Assembly (NCBI GenBank): GCA_947503575.1
Contig: CANNDZ010000001.1
Span: 1,364,001-1,428,000, forward strand
Direction: 5' to 3'
Length of the DNA stretch: 64,000 bases
DNA from: an uncultured Kordiimonas sp.
GTDB lineage: Bacteria > Pseudomonadota > Alphaproteobacteria > Sphingomonadales > Kordiimonadaceae
In this document: in pieces, positions 26,573-34,681 of the stretch
Layout: every line of letters starts with the position of its first letter
Position numbering within the stretch: position 1 is the stretch's first letter
The notes under the pieces: generated by a model
What the model was told of the DNA's origin: nothing
What the model saw: only the letters and a program-made list of their open reading frames with translations
The model's database searches: none
Translations under genes and position numbers: made by a program

Positions 26573-27760
26573 TCAGTCCCACACCTCCGTGTAGTTGACC
26601 CGGTTTATCCGTCGTGTTGTGCGTTTTGTGATAAACATGGTCAGCCCCATTTGTTCCAAAAGCGTATCAACCGCGGCCCGGTCATCAGCGGTCAGCGCAT
26701 CATAGGCATCCTGAACCCGCTGCAGCATCCACAGGGAATAGTGACGCGCGCCGACGGGTACATCCATCTCACCTACGGGGACCGTAATGCGGCCTAAAAC
26801 ACGCTTGGTCGCATCGGTGATAACAGGGCTGCCGCTCTCTATGTTCGGGCTTTGATCAAGATGTGCGTTAATAAAGTCCACCAGTGCCGTCACCTCTGGG
26901 CCGTAGTCACGGGCCACCAGCTTCAAAACGGGCAACAGCGTATCTGCGATCCCGTCATCCGCCAACACGTCGCGCGGCATGTTGGGGAACTCCGGCATGT
27001 CATCACTCATGGTATTTGCGGGAGCTGTCATACGTTCTACCCAGCGCCAAACGCGGTTTGCGGTCTGTTTCATCAGCATTTCTGGCGCTGGATCGCGCGC
27101 CAAATGCGCATACATCGGGCCATACATGCCAAAGTCCGCCATCGTCGGCTTACCGCCCAACAGATAGGGCTGCTTCAAAAAATGAGCATCCAGTGCAGCC
27201 AGAAGGTCGCGGTAATTTTTCTCAATTGCCGGAATGGTGTCAGGCGTTATGCCCAGCCCCGGCAGGTATTTCTGCATCGCGGCTTTTGGCATGGCTGCAA
27301 GCTCACGCGCTTCATCGTCCGTCGCGTCGGCTTTCATGAAACGGCCAAATTCCATGGAAATGAAATAGTCGTTTTCGTCTGGGAAGTTCCACCGATAATG
27401 CATCGCGGGTCGCAGCAAGCCCTCGTCACCGAACATTTCCAAAATCAGCGAAATGATCCTTTGCCGCGGCCCGGTCGGGTATACGCCGAGCGGTGTATCA
27501 AGTCGGTTTTCCAGGTAATCAATGATCTCTGTCGTGTCCTGAACAATGGTGCCATCCGTTTCCAGAACCGGAATAACAAACCGTCCAACCGCCGGTAAAA
27601 TGCGGGCTGCATACTCAGGGTGGCTTTGCAACCGCTCCTGAAACGGAATGCCTGCTTTACGCAGATAACTGCGGACTTTGCCGGAAAAAAGGCTGGGCGG
27701 ACAGGCGTATAAAGTGACAGGCAAGGTCAAAGGGGACTTCGCTGAAATTTGGGCAGACAT
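26573..27760 (-). CDS. Large glutathione S-transferase-like protein
   Basis: This 395-residue protein is about 170 residues longer than a canonical GST. The N-terminal thioredoxin-like domain contains TLYACPPSLFSGKVRSYLRKAGI and FVIPVLETDGTIVQDTTEIIDYLE (cis-Pro and glutamyl-binding Asp/Thr region). The middle helical domain has PYLLGGKPTMADFGMYGPMYAHL, the conserved GST C-terminal capping motif. The last ~130 residues are an added helical region (LKLVARDYGPEVTALVDFI) found in a subset of proteobacterial GST-like proteins. The substrate is unknown. It is divergent from the alpha/beta hydrolase gene. Confidence 0.78.
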   Translation of the reverse strand: MSAQISAKSPLTLPVTLYACPPSLFSGKVRSYLRKAGIPFQERLQSHPEYAARILPAVGRFVIPVLETDGTIVQDTTEIIDYLENRLDTPLGVYPTGPRQRIISLILEMFGDEGLLRPAMHYRWNFPDENDYFISMEFGRFMKADATDDEARELAAMPKAAMQKYLPGLGITPDTIPAIEKNYRDLLAALDAHFLKQPYLLGGKPTMADFGMYGPMYAHLARDPAPEMLMKQTANRVWRWVERMTAPANTMSDDMPEFPNMPRDVLADDGIADTLLPVLKLVARDYGPEVTALVDFINAHLDQSPNIESGSPVITDATKRVLGRITVPVGEMDVPVGARHYSLWMLQRVQDAYDALTADDRAAVDTLLEQMGLTMFITKRTTRRINRVNYTEVWD

Positions 27761-27786
27761 TTGAAAGTTCCGATCAATTGACTAGA

Positions 27787-27801
27787 TAATGAATGTCATT
27801 A
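27787..27801. promoter_or_regulatory. 15-bp palindrome, candidate TetR operator
   Basis: TAATGA-ATG-TCATTA is a perfect inverted repeat 26 bp upstream of the large GST start and about 100 bp upstream of the divergent hydrolase gene. Size and position fit a TetR-type operator. Confidence 0.5.
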
Positions 27802-27899
27802 GTATGGCGCCGCACCATGCTGTTAAGCGATCTATGCTGTCAAGCAATCCGGGATCAGCTTTGATCAAGCCTGTGTGATGTGCCAAGGGGAGAGAGACA

Positions 27900-28817
27900 A
27901 TGTCCATTAGAGCCTGGCTGGTCCGCCGCCAGATACGAAAGCTGTTTAGGCCAGATCTTGATGTAAAGCCGGGTGAGCCCGTGCCACCCCCTAACTTTAA
28001 CGAAGCGCTGGCTGTGTCAGAAAAGCGGTTGCCCCAACCGCCCAAAGGCACGGAAATCACCCTGCTGGAAGCCACACACGATGGTCAGGCGTTTCGCGGT
28101 GAGTGGATTGCAGAACCGGGTGTGCGGGCCGATCGCATCATTTTCTATTCCCATGGCGGCGGGTATGTTTGGGGCGCACCAAAATTTTACCGGGACCTGG
28201 CGTGGCGCTTGTCCAAAGCCTGCAACGCGCGAGTGTTTTTGCTGGATTACACGCTTGCGCCCGAAGCGCAATGCCCTGTGCAAATCAACGAAGGGTTGGC
28301 CGCGCTGGATTACATTCGCACACATCACCCGGATGCAAAAATCACCCTGTCTGGTGACAGTGCAGGCGGCAACCTCAGCGCTGCGCTGATGCTGGCGATC
28401 CGCGACAGTGGTCGGCCTGCACCGGTTGCTGTTTCGCTTATTTCACCCTGGCTGGACCTGACAGGGTCTGGCGACAGCGTCAAAAGCAATGGCCGCAAGG
28501 ACGTGATGCTGCGCCCGGATGGAATTGGCATGGCGGCACAGGTTTATGCCGGTGCCATGAAACATGATGACCCGCAGGTGTCACCGCTATTTGCTGATCT
28601 GGCAAACCTGCCGCCTCTGTTGTTGCAGGCAGGCAGCGAAGAAATTCTGCTGGATGACAGCACCCGTTTTCATGCCAGGGCAACAGCAGCAGGCAGCAAC
28701 ACCACCTTGCGGGTTTGGAGCAAAATGCACCATGTTTGGCACACCACCGCCGGTATCGTCCCCGAAGGCCGCAAGGCTATCACCGAAATTGCAGAATTTT
28801 TCGCGCCGTACTGGTAA
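27900..28817 (+). CDS. Alpha/beta hydrolase (hormone-sensitive lipase family)
   Basis: This 305-residue esterase has the HSL-type oxyanion motif YSHGGGYVWGAPK, the nucleophile elbow LSGDSAGGNLS, an acid in EEILLDDS and a His in MHHVWH near the C-terminus, so the triad is complete. It hydrolyses short-chain esters in the cytoplasm; there is no signal peptide. GGGGAGAG precedes the ATG. It is followed 29 bp later by an SDR, together a likely ester-to-alcohol-to-ketone unit. Confidence 0.87.
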   Translation: MSIRAWLVRRQIRKLFRPDLDVKPGEPVPPPNFNEALAVSEKRLPQPPKGTEITLLEATHDGQAFRGEWIAEPGVRADRIIFYSHGGGYVWGAPKFYRDLAWRLSKACNARVFLLDYTLAPEAQCPVQINEGLAALDYIRTHHPDAKITLSGDSAGGNLSAALMLAIRDSGRPAPVAVSLISPWLDLTGSGDSVKSNGRKDVMLRPDGIGMAAQVYAGAMKHDDPQVSPLFADLANLPPLLLQAGSEEILLDDSTRFHARATAAGSNTTLRVWSKMHHVWHTTAGIVPEGRKAITEIAEFFAPYW

Positions 28818-28846
28818 CGCGCACCACGTTTGAAAGAAGCACTATT

Positions 28847-29677
28847 ATGAAAACAGCCTTCATTACAGGCGCAGGATCGGGCATTGGTCGCTCGCTGGCG
28901 CACACCCTGGCCAGCAAGGGCTGCGCGGTTTACATCACGGATATCAACAGTGAAAACCTTGCCAAGGTCGAAGCTGAGCTAAAGGCAAAGCAGGTCAATG
29001 TGCATGCCCGGGTTTTGGACGTGTCCAAAAAGGACGAGGTGTTTGCCGCGGTTGAAGACGCAGAGGCAAAAATCGGCCCGCTGGACGGCATGTTTAATAA
29101 TGCAGGCATATCCTTTTCCGATTTGGTCGTCAGCCATGACTATGACGACTTTGAAAAAGTCATGGACGTTGATTTTTGGGGTGTTGTTCATGGCACCAAG
29201 GCCGTTTTGCCCAAAATGATCGAACGCGGGCAGGGCCATATCGTAAATATATCCAGTATTTTTGGTATCGTCGGCGTGCCCAGTCAGGCCGCTTACTGCG
29301 CTGCCAAGCACGCGGTGAAAGGGTTTAACGAGTCGCTGTTTTATGAACTGGAAGACACGGGCGTACAGGTTCACAGCGTGCACCCCGGCGGCGTGGACAC
29401 CGGCATTGTCAAACACGGCGTGCACAAACACTCTATAAGTGGGGCCGTCGATAAGGCAGAAATGGAACAGCGCTTCAAGGACAATGCGCGCACCACCCCG
29501 GATGAGGCGGCAAAAGTAATTCTGGACGGCGTGGCGCGCGGCAAATACCGCATCCTTGTGGGCGGTGATGCACGGTTTATAGACCGCATTCAGCGCTGGT
29601 TCCCAAACGCTTGGCGCAAGCTTTTCCCGCGCCTGATGAAAGGTGCGTTTGAAGGTGAGGAAACGCCTGCAAAATAA
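28847..29677 (+). CDS. Short-chain dehydrogenase/reductase
   Basis: This classical SDR has 276 residues from the ATG at 28847. The cofactor site is TGAGSGIGRSLAHTLASKG, NNAGIS is present, the catalytic Ser is in NISSIFG, and YCAAKHAVK supplies Tyr and Lys. The C-terminus (IDRIQRWFPNAWRKLFPRLMKG) is a basic amphipathic tail, seen in SDRs that associate with membranes or lipid substrates. Asp at the end of beta-2 (YITDINSEN) favours NAD. It probably oxidises the alcohol released by the adjacent hydrolase. A hairpin terminator follows. Confidence 0.87.
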   Translation: MKTAFITGAGSGIGRSLAHTLASKGCAVYITDINSENLAKVEAELKAKQVNVHARVLDVSKKDEVFAAVEDAEAKIGPLDGMFNNAGISFSDLVVSHDYDDFEKVMDVDFWGVVHGTKAVLPKMIERGQGHIVNISSIFGIVGVPSQAAYCAAKHAVKGFNESLFYELEDTGVQVHSVHPGGVDTGIVKHGVHKHSISGAVDKAEMEQRFKDNARTTPDEAAKVILDGVARGKYRILVGGDARFIDRIQRWFPNAWRKLFPRLMKGAFEGEETPAK

Positions 29678-29731
29678 TGGGTCGTTCAAACAAGGCAAAG
29701 CGAAATAGATAATCTTGATTGGCAAGCAAGC

Positions 29732-29765
29732 GCTGGCTCCGGTAAAGTCCGGGCCAGATTTTTTG
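29732..29765 (+). terminator. Intrinsic terminator after the SDR gene
   Basis: CTGGC-t-CCGG and CCGG-GCCAG pair around TAAAGT, with a single bulged T, and are followed by a T-run (ATTTTTTG). Confidence 0.65.
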
Positions 29766-29809
29766 ATGCCTTACCCCACAGTCTGCTGGGGGCACATGGA
29801 GAATAGATC

Positions 29810-31243
29810 ATGAAGATGCTCGACAAAAATTACATTAACGGCGCGTGGGTTCCGGGCGAAAACCAAACCTTCCGCGATGTGGTAAACCCGGCGACAGAGG
29901 AAGTTTCAGGCAAGATGCTATTGGGTACCGCAGGCGATGTGGACGCCGCCGTTGCCGCCGCCAAGGCTGCGTTTGAAACGTTTTCTGAAACAACGCGCGA
30001 AGAACGGCTGGCCATTCTGGACCGCATCATCACCGAATATAAAAAACGCATGCCTGAAATGGCAGCCATGATCACGCTGGAAATGGGTGCGCCTGCGTTT
30101 CTGGCCAACAAGGCACATGCGCCGTCTGGCCTTGGGCACCTGATGACAGCGCGGAAAATTCTGGAAACTTTCCCGTTTGAGGAAGACAATGGCCCCACCC
30201 GCGTCGCCAAAGAACCGATCGGCGTTGTTGGCATGATCACACCCTGGAACTGGCCGATTAACCAGATCGCCTGCAAGGTGGCACCTGCGATTGCCACGGG
30301 CTGCACCATGTTGCTGAAACCCAGCGAGGTGGCGCCCTATAGCTGCCAATTATTCACCGAAATCATGGATGCCGCAGATGTGCCCGCAGGCGTTTACAAT
30401 GTGGTGTACGGCGAAGGTTTGACGGTGGGTGAGGCCATTTCCGGCCACCCGGATGTGGACATGGTGTCCGTTACCGGCTCCACGCGTATGGGCGCGGCGG
30501 TGCAGGCAAACGCGGCCAAAACCATCAAGCGGGTGACGCAGGAACTGGGCGGCAAGTCCGCCAACATCATCCTGGATGACGCTGATTTTGAAGAGGTGGT
30601 AACCCGCGAAACGCTGTCGGTTATGCGCAACACCGGGCAAACCTGCACCGCGCTCACGCGCATGCTGGTGCCCGCTGACCGCATGGATGAAGCCGCCGCG
30701 ATTGCTGCCAAGGCGGCGGAGACCGTGATAACCGGCGACCCAACAGCAGAAGGCACCACCATGGGGCCCATTTCAAATGCGCAGCAGTTTGAAAAAGTTG
30801 GCCTGTTGATCGAAAAAGGCATGGCAGAAGGCGCGCAGGTGGTTGCGGGCGGCACAGGGCGCCCCGATGGCGTCGACAAAGGGTATTTTGTCAAACCGAC
30901 CGTGTTTGCTGGCGTAACACCAGACATGACCATCGCACGCGAAGAAATTTTTGGGCCCGTTTTGTCGATCATTGGGTACAAAGATGAAGACGAGGCTGTG
31001 CGCATCGCCAACGACAGCCCGTATGGCCTCTCGGGTGCGGTGCAGTCCTCAGACGTGGACCGCGCCCGCCGGGTGGCATCAAAAATGCGCACCGGCATGG
31101 TCTACATCAACGGTGCAGCAGGCGACCTGAGCGCACCATTTGGCGGCTACAAACAGTCCGGCAACGGGCGGGAATGGGGCGCGCATGCCTTTAATGACTT
31201 CCTGGAGCTGAAATCTGTGCTCGGCTACCACGCCGCCGAGTAG
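29810..31243 (+). CDS. NAD(P)-dependent aldehyde dehydrogenase
   Basis: This 477-residue ALDH has the N-terminal YINGAWV, the cofactor region TPWNWPINQIACKVAPAIATG, the general-base Glu in TQELGGKSANII, the catalytic Cys in RNTGQTCTALTR, and EEIFGPVLSI near the C-terminus. All catalytic residues are present. It oxidises an aldehyde to the acid in the cytoplasm. A GGAGAAT ribosome site supports the ATG, and a terminator separates it from the SDR, so it has its own promoter. The substrate is not readable. Confidence 0.88.
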   Translation: MKMLDKNYINGAWVPGENQTFRDVVNPATEEVSGKMLLGTAGDVDAAVAAAKAAFETFSETTREERLAILDRIITEYKKRMPEMAAMITLEMGAPAFLANKAHAPSGLGHLMTARKILETFPFEEDNGPTRVAKEPIGVVGMITPWNWPINQIACKVAPAIATGCTMLLKPSEVAPYSCQLFTEIMDAADVPAGVYNVVYGEGLTVGEAISGHPDVDMVSVTGSTRMGAAVQANAAKTIKRVTQELGGKSANIILDDADFEEVVTRETLSVMRNTGQTCTALTRMLVPADRMDEAAAIAAKAAETVITGDPTAEGTTMGPISNAQQFEKVGLLIEKGMAEGAQVVAGGTGRPDGVDKGYFVKPTVFAGVTPDMTIAREEIFGPVLSIIGYKDEDEAVRIANDSPYGLSGAVQSSDVDRARRVASKMRTGMVYINGAAGDLSAPFGGYKQSGNGREWGAHAFNDFLELKSVLGYHAAE

Positions 31244-31340
31244 GGGGCGGTGAAACCGGATTGGATAGTTTGACAGTATAACAGTAGGTGTGATCCTTTT
31301 TAGGAATGGGGCGAACTATAGACCTTCAAGAGGAGCATTC

Positions 31341-31622
31341 ATGAGTTGCCTGAGAGAAAAATATTTGGATTTTTTCAAGTGTCTAGAATCAGGCGATTTA
31401 GAAATCTCTTACAGACCCAAGTTTAGGGAATTTGTTATCCATTGTAGGGATGGTTACGCGGGTGCAGTGTTAAAATATTGCCCTTGGTCGGGTCAGGCGT
31501 TTCCTGTGCCGTTAAGGGATGAATGGTTCGACTCCCTAGAGGCAAAAGGAATAGACCCTGAAGTAGATAAAGTGCCTGAGGAGTTTTTGTCGGAAAGGTG
31601 GTGGAAAGATCGGGGCTTATAA
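31341..31622 (+). CDS. DUF6980-like small protein
   Basis: The protein has 93 residues from the ATG at 31341 after AGAGGAG. The C-terminal half, KYCPWSGQAFPVPLRDEWFDSLEAKGID followed by VPEEFLSERWW (quoted in parts as KYCPWSGQAFP and LRDEWFDSLEAKGID), follows the pattern I associate with DUF6980: a CPxCG-type knuckle, LRDEWFDELE and a terminal E-F-x-S-x-x-WW. Here the second knuckle cysteine is Ser (CPWSG), so zinc binding may be altered. Function is unknown. Codon use is more A/T rich than its neighbours by eye, hinting at separate acquisition. Confidence 0.65.
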   Translation: MSCLREKYLDFFKCLESGDLEISYRPKFREFVIHCRDGYAGAVLKYCPWSGQAFPVPLRDEWFDSLEAKGIDPEVDKVPEEFLSERWWKDRGL

Positions 31623-31781
31623 TCTGTATTTCTCTGAAGTTCCCTGAGTTTCGAGTTCTTAGATTTTGAGCTCATAGCCGGACAATGCGGATATTTGGGA
31701 ATACCCTGTAATTCATTATACTTCTTGGTGCACACACTGCCACCAGTTTGGTTGATGCCTTCCCGAACCCGGTAATGATAT

Positions 31782-31823
31782 GGCGCCAAGATAAAAGCCG
31801 CTGATACCGGCGCCTTTTTATTT
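31782..31823 (+). terminator. Hairpin with T-run in intergenic region
   Basis: GCCG-ctgatac-CGGC (with an outer GGCGCC pair) is followed by CCTTTTTATTTT. It separates the small DUF6980-like gene from the metal-related group. Confidence 0.5.
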
Positions 31824-31873
31824 TGCCTGCGGCTGGCTTGCTATTGTATAACCGTCCCCACAGGGAGGTTGGC

Positions 31874-32203
31874 GTGACGCGCACAGGGTTCACATCACAG
31901 AAGGGTCGCAGCAAAGGCATGCATTATGCCCTGCTGGCCGCGATGTTTTTGCTGGCGCAGGTATTGATCAGCTTCCATCATGTGAGCGACACGCACGCAG
32001 CGGGCGCTGCGGACGATGGGTTTAGCATTGAATGTGATATCTGTGTCGCGGCCCCTGGCGTTTTTGACGTGCCAGAACAAACGCCTGTTTTTGATGGATT
32101 GGCGTCCGCGCAGCATTTACTTTCCCTGACGTTCAGGGACGCACCTGCGAGCCCGACAGCGCGCCCAGGTGGCCCCCGCGCCCCGCCCCAACCAAACACC
32201 TAG
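31874..32203 (+). CDS. Small exported or membrane-anchored CxxC protein
   Basis: The start is a GTG at 31874 with GGGAGG at good spacing (109 residues). A hydrophobic segment (MHYALLAAMFLLAQVLISFHH) is followed by His-containing HHVSDTHA and a CDICVAAPG cysteine pair, then a Pro-rich tail. This layout resembles DUF2946-type small proteins found next to TonB receptors and metal-uptake genes. The adjacent Zur/Fur-like regulator, MerC and PepSY genes fit a role in metal handling. Assignment to DUF2946 is by pattern only. Confidence 0.6.
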   Translation: MTRTGFTSQKGRSKGMHYALLAAMFLLAQVLISFHHVSDTHAAGAADDGFSIECDICVAAPGVFDVPEQTPVFDGLASAQHLLSLTFRDAPASPTARPGGPRAPPQPNT

Positions 32204-32290
32204 CCGTTAAAAGAACCGTCAGCCCGATGCTGGCATGTTGAGGCGCTTCCTGCCCTTAAAAGGGCGGTGAGCCTGTGTTTGGATACCACC

Positions 32291-32761
32291 ATGACCATTG
32301 AACCTGTGCGGTCTGATGACCGCCAACCCTCCGTTGGGGAAAAGGGGGTGCAGCCATGTCTGCCGCCCCTTACCGGGAACCAGAAAATGATATATAGCGC
32401 CCTGTTGGGGTTGGGCCGAACCGCCAAGGCGTATGAACTTCTAGATTTGTTAAGAGAACAAGGGGTGAAAGCCGCACCCACCGTCTATCGCGCTTTAAAC
32501 GAGCTTATGGAAAAGGGCTTGGTGCGGCACATTGTGTCCATGCAAACCTTTGTTGCGTTGCCGACATCTGACCCGGCTCAGGGCCGCTCGGTAATGCTTG
32601 TGTGTGAGGACTGCGGTAAAGCCCGGCCTCTTGAAAACAAGCCATTGTTGTCTGCGCTTCGGTCTAATGCACGCAAAAGCGGGTTTGAAGTGAAATCATA
32701 TCATCTTGAGATTGCAACATCATGCAGCCACTGCGGTTGCGGTAACGGGCAGGTGTCATGA
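32291..32761 (+). CDS. Fur family regulator, Zur-like
   Basis: This protein has 156 residues from the ATG at 32291; a GTG at 32267 would add eight residues. The N-terminal winged helix (LGRTAKAYELLDLLREQG and APTVYRALNELMEKGLVRHI) is typical of Fur, and the C-terminal dimer domain has two cysteine pairs: LVCEDCGKARPL and SCSHCGCG, the structural zinc site. KSGFEVKSYHLEIAT is more like Zur than Fur or PerR. It overlaps merC by four bases (ATGA). It probably senses zinc and represses nearby transport genes. Confidence 0.8.
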   Translation: MTIEPVRSDDRQPSVGEKGVQPCLPPLTGNQKMIYSALLGLGRTAKAYELLDLLREQGVKAAPTVYRALNELMEKGLVRHIVSMQTFVALPTSDPAQGRSVMLVCEDCGKARPLENKPLLSALRSNARKSGFEVKSYHLEIATSCSHCGCGNGQVS

Positions 32762-33138
32762 AATTACCAAGAGGCTATCATGCAGGCGTCGACCGCTGCG
32801 GCATTATGGCGGCGGGGATTTGTCTTTTGCATTGTGCGTTGTTCCCGCTAGTGGTGTATACCGCGCCAACACTCAGTGCTTTGGTTCCCAACGGTGAATG
32901 GTTACACATGCCTTTGGTGTTTTTGGCAACGGGTGTTGGTGTGGTGGCGCTCAGCAGTGGGTTTGCGCATCACCGCCGCGCCATTCCCGTTTCATTGGGG
33001 CTTGTTGGTATTATGCTGTTGCTAGCGTCTTTAGCGGAGTCTGCTGTTGGCGAATTTTCTGAGCCTTTGGCAAGTTCAGGCGCGGTTTTTATGGCGGCGG
33101 CGCACTATTTAAACCTTCGGACGCTGCGATCAGCTTAA
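32758..33138 (+). CDS. MerC domain membrane protein
   Basis: This 126-residue protein has four hydrophobic helices. The first contains MAAGICLLHCALFPLVVY, the CxxxC-like metal motif of MerC transporters, and HHRRAIPVSLGLVGIMLLLAS follows. No mer operon genes (merA, merR, merT) are adjacent, so a general heavy-metal or zinc transport role under the upstream Zur-like regulator is more likely than mercury resistance. The start overlaps the regulator stop. Confidence 0.8.
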   Translation: MKLPRGYHAGVDRCGIMAAGICLLHCALFPLVVYTAPTLSALVPNGEWLHMPLVFLATGVGVVALSSGFAHHRRAIPVSLGLVGIMLLLASLAESAVGEFSEPLASSGAVFMAAAHYLNLRTLRSA

Positions 33139-33199
33139 ACTCGGCGTTTGGTGCATCTATCCATAAAACAGGCTACACACGCCGAAAAAGAGGGTGAAA

Positions 33200-33934
33200 A
33201 TGGTTTCAGGCAATCAGGTCCGCAGGCTGGCGCTCACATTACATAACTGGATGGGGCTGCTGGTTGGTTTGCAAATCGTGTTTTGGTTCACGGGCGGGTT
33301 GGTGATGACTGTGTTGCCGCTTGATTTGGTGCGCGGGGAACGCAGTATGGCCAAGCAAGCACCAGTGTCTGTTCTGGCTAGCGATATCACACGCGTACTT
33401 GCGGCGAATGGCATTGAAAACGCTCGACAGGTTTCCGCGCGAAGTGTCGCAGGCCTGCCGGTGCTGCAAATCACCGATGCAGCAGGAAAAACCTTTATTT
33501 ATCATGCTGAAACCGCGGTGCTCCTGTCGCCGATCTCCGCCGAACTGGCTGCAAAAGTTGCGCTGGCTGACTTTGCATACCGGGACAGCAAGCATAATGG
33601 CAACATAGCTGTTCTGGCCACCGAATGGCTGACCGAAGAACCGGGGGATTTTCGCCGTAAGCTGCCGGTGTGGCAGGTAACCCTTAATGATCCTGACGGC
33701 ACCCGCCTTTATGTTTCACCTGATACAGGGCAAGTGCTGGCGCGGCGCAATGATTACTGGCGGGTATTCGACTTTTTCTGGATGTTGCACATCATGGATT
33801 ATGATGAGCGAGAGGATTTCAACAATCCGCTGCTGATCGTTACAACCACCACCTCGACCCTGTTTGTTATAACCGGTATCATCTTGTTATATTTCAGGTT
33901 TTGGCCGCGCCGGAAGCAACAGAAAGCTGGGTAG
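33200..33934 (+). CDS. PepSY domain membrane protein
   Basis: This protein has 244 residues from the ATG at 33200 after AGAGGGTG. TM1 (GLLVGLQIVFWFTGGLVMTVL) and a C-terminal TM (TTSTLFVITGIILLYFRFW) enclose a periplasmic region with PepSY-like strands: LPVLQITDAAGKTFIYHAE and VTLNDPDGTRLYVSPDTGQVL...RRNDYWRVFDFFWMLHIMD. HxxxD motifs near the TM ends suggest heme or metal contacts, as in PepSY_TM (PiuB-like) proteins that reduce imported metal chelates. It completes the Zur-like/MerC group. Confidence 0.8.
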   Translation: MVSGNQVRRLALTLHNWMGLLVGLQIVFWFTGGLVMTVLPLDLVRGERSMAKQAPVSVLASDITRVLAANGIENARQVSARSVAGLPVLQITDAAGKTFIYHAETAVLLSPISAELAAKVALADFAYRDSKHNGNIAVLATEWLTEEPGDFRRKLPVWQVTLNDPDGTRLYVSPDTGQVLARRNDYWRVFDFFWMLHIMDYDEREDFNNPLLIVTTTTSTLFVITGIILLYFRFWPRRKQQKAG

Positions 33935-33937
33935 AGA

Positions 33938-34522
33938 TCACCTGGCGTCGCGCAGTTTTTCCATAAAATGCTTGCGGCACATCGCGATGTAGCGGTCGTT
34001 ACCGCCAATTTCGATGGACGCGCCGATTTTGACCGCATTGCCGTGCTCATCAATGCGTAAATTCATGGTTGCTTTACTGCCGCACCGGCAAATGGTTTTC
34101 AGTTCATGGATTTCATCGGCGATGGCGAGCAACCACTGACTGCCTTCAAAAAGGTTGGCCTGAAAATCCGTTCTGAGTCCGTAACAAAGTACCGGGATCG
34201 ACATTTGATCCGCCACATTGGCGAGTTCAAAAACATGGTCGCGTGTTAAAAATTGTGCTTCGTCGATCAGGATGCAGTTGACTTGTCTTTTTTCGAGCTC
34301 TTTTTGTACTTTTTCGTACAGATTTTCGCCTTTTTCGAACAAATGAGCATCTTTTTTGATGCCCAAACGGGATGCAATCGACCCTTTTTCAAAGCGATCA
34401 TCGATTGCAGCAGTAAAAAGCATGGTCTTCATGCCGCGTTCTTCATAGTTGAAACTGGACTGCAACAGGGTTGTCGACTTGCCCGCATTCATCGCGGAAT
34501 AATAGAAATACAGCTTGGCCAT
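33938..34522 (-). CDS. tdk: Thymidine kinase
   Basis: This 194-residue type II thymidine kinase has the P-loop [22 protein letters not shown], as in E. coli Tdk, the [12 protein letters not shown] Walker-B/catalytic Glu segment, a [10 protein letters not shown] zinc knuckle and a C-terminal [13 protein letters not shown] with the second cysteine pair. It phosphorylates thymidine and deoxyuridine for salvage. It sits at the edge of the nucleoside-scavenging region and converges with the PepSY gene. It is monocistronic. Confidence 0.92.
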   Translation of the reverse strand: MAKLYFYYSAMNAGKSTTLLQSSFNYEERGMKTMLFTAAIDDRFEKGSIASRLGIKKDAHLFEKGENLYEKVQKELEKRQVNCILIDEAQFLTRDHVFELANVADQMSIPVLCYGLRTDFQANLFEGSQWLLAIADEIHELKTICRCGSKATMNLRIDEHGNAVKIGASIEIGGNDRYIAMCRKHFMEKLRDAR

Positions 34523-34681
34523 GCGTGATTTGCCCTATGTTCTTTTTGGTATGGCTCGGTTAGGCTGGCGAAAGCCGGGGGGTTAAGAAAACCGTTGTGC
34601 CCAACAAAACTTTGGTGCGGACACTAGAAAAACCAGCGCTTTTTGGCAAGCATGACAGTGAGAAAAATCGGAGGGATAGGC

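Noticed and set aside
27479-27484. Isolated GTATAC inside the large GST gene
   Set aside because: It lacks the TTGTATACAA flanks and lies in coding sequence; chance occurrence.
26852-27598. 248-residue plus-strand frame over the large GST gene
   Set aside because: His/Cys/Arg-rich translation typical of an antisense shadow; the minus-strand GST motifs are intact.
28979-29725. 248-residue minus-strand frame over the SDR gene
   Set aside because: The plus-strand SDR has complete motifs; the reverse frame is a shadow with no family features.
32758-33138. Mercury resistance operon
   Set aside because: Only a MerC-domain protein is present; merR, merA, merP and merT are absent and the regulator is Fur-family.
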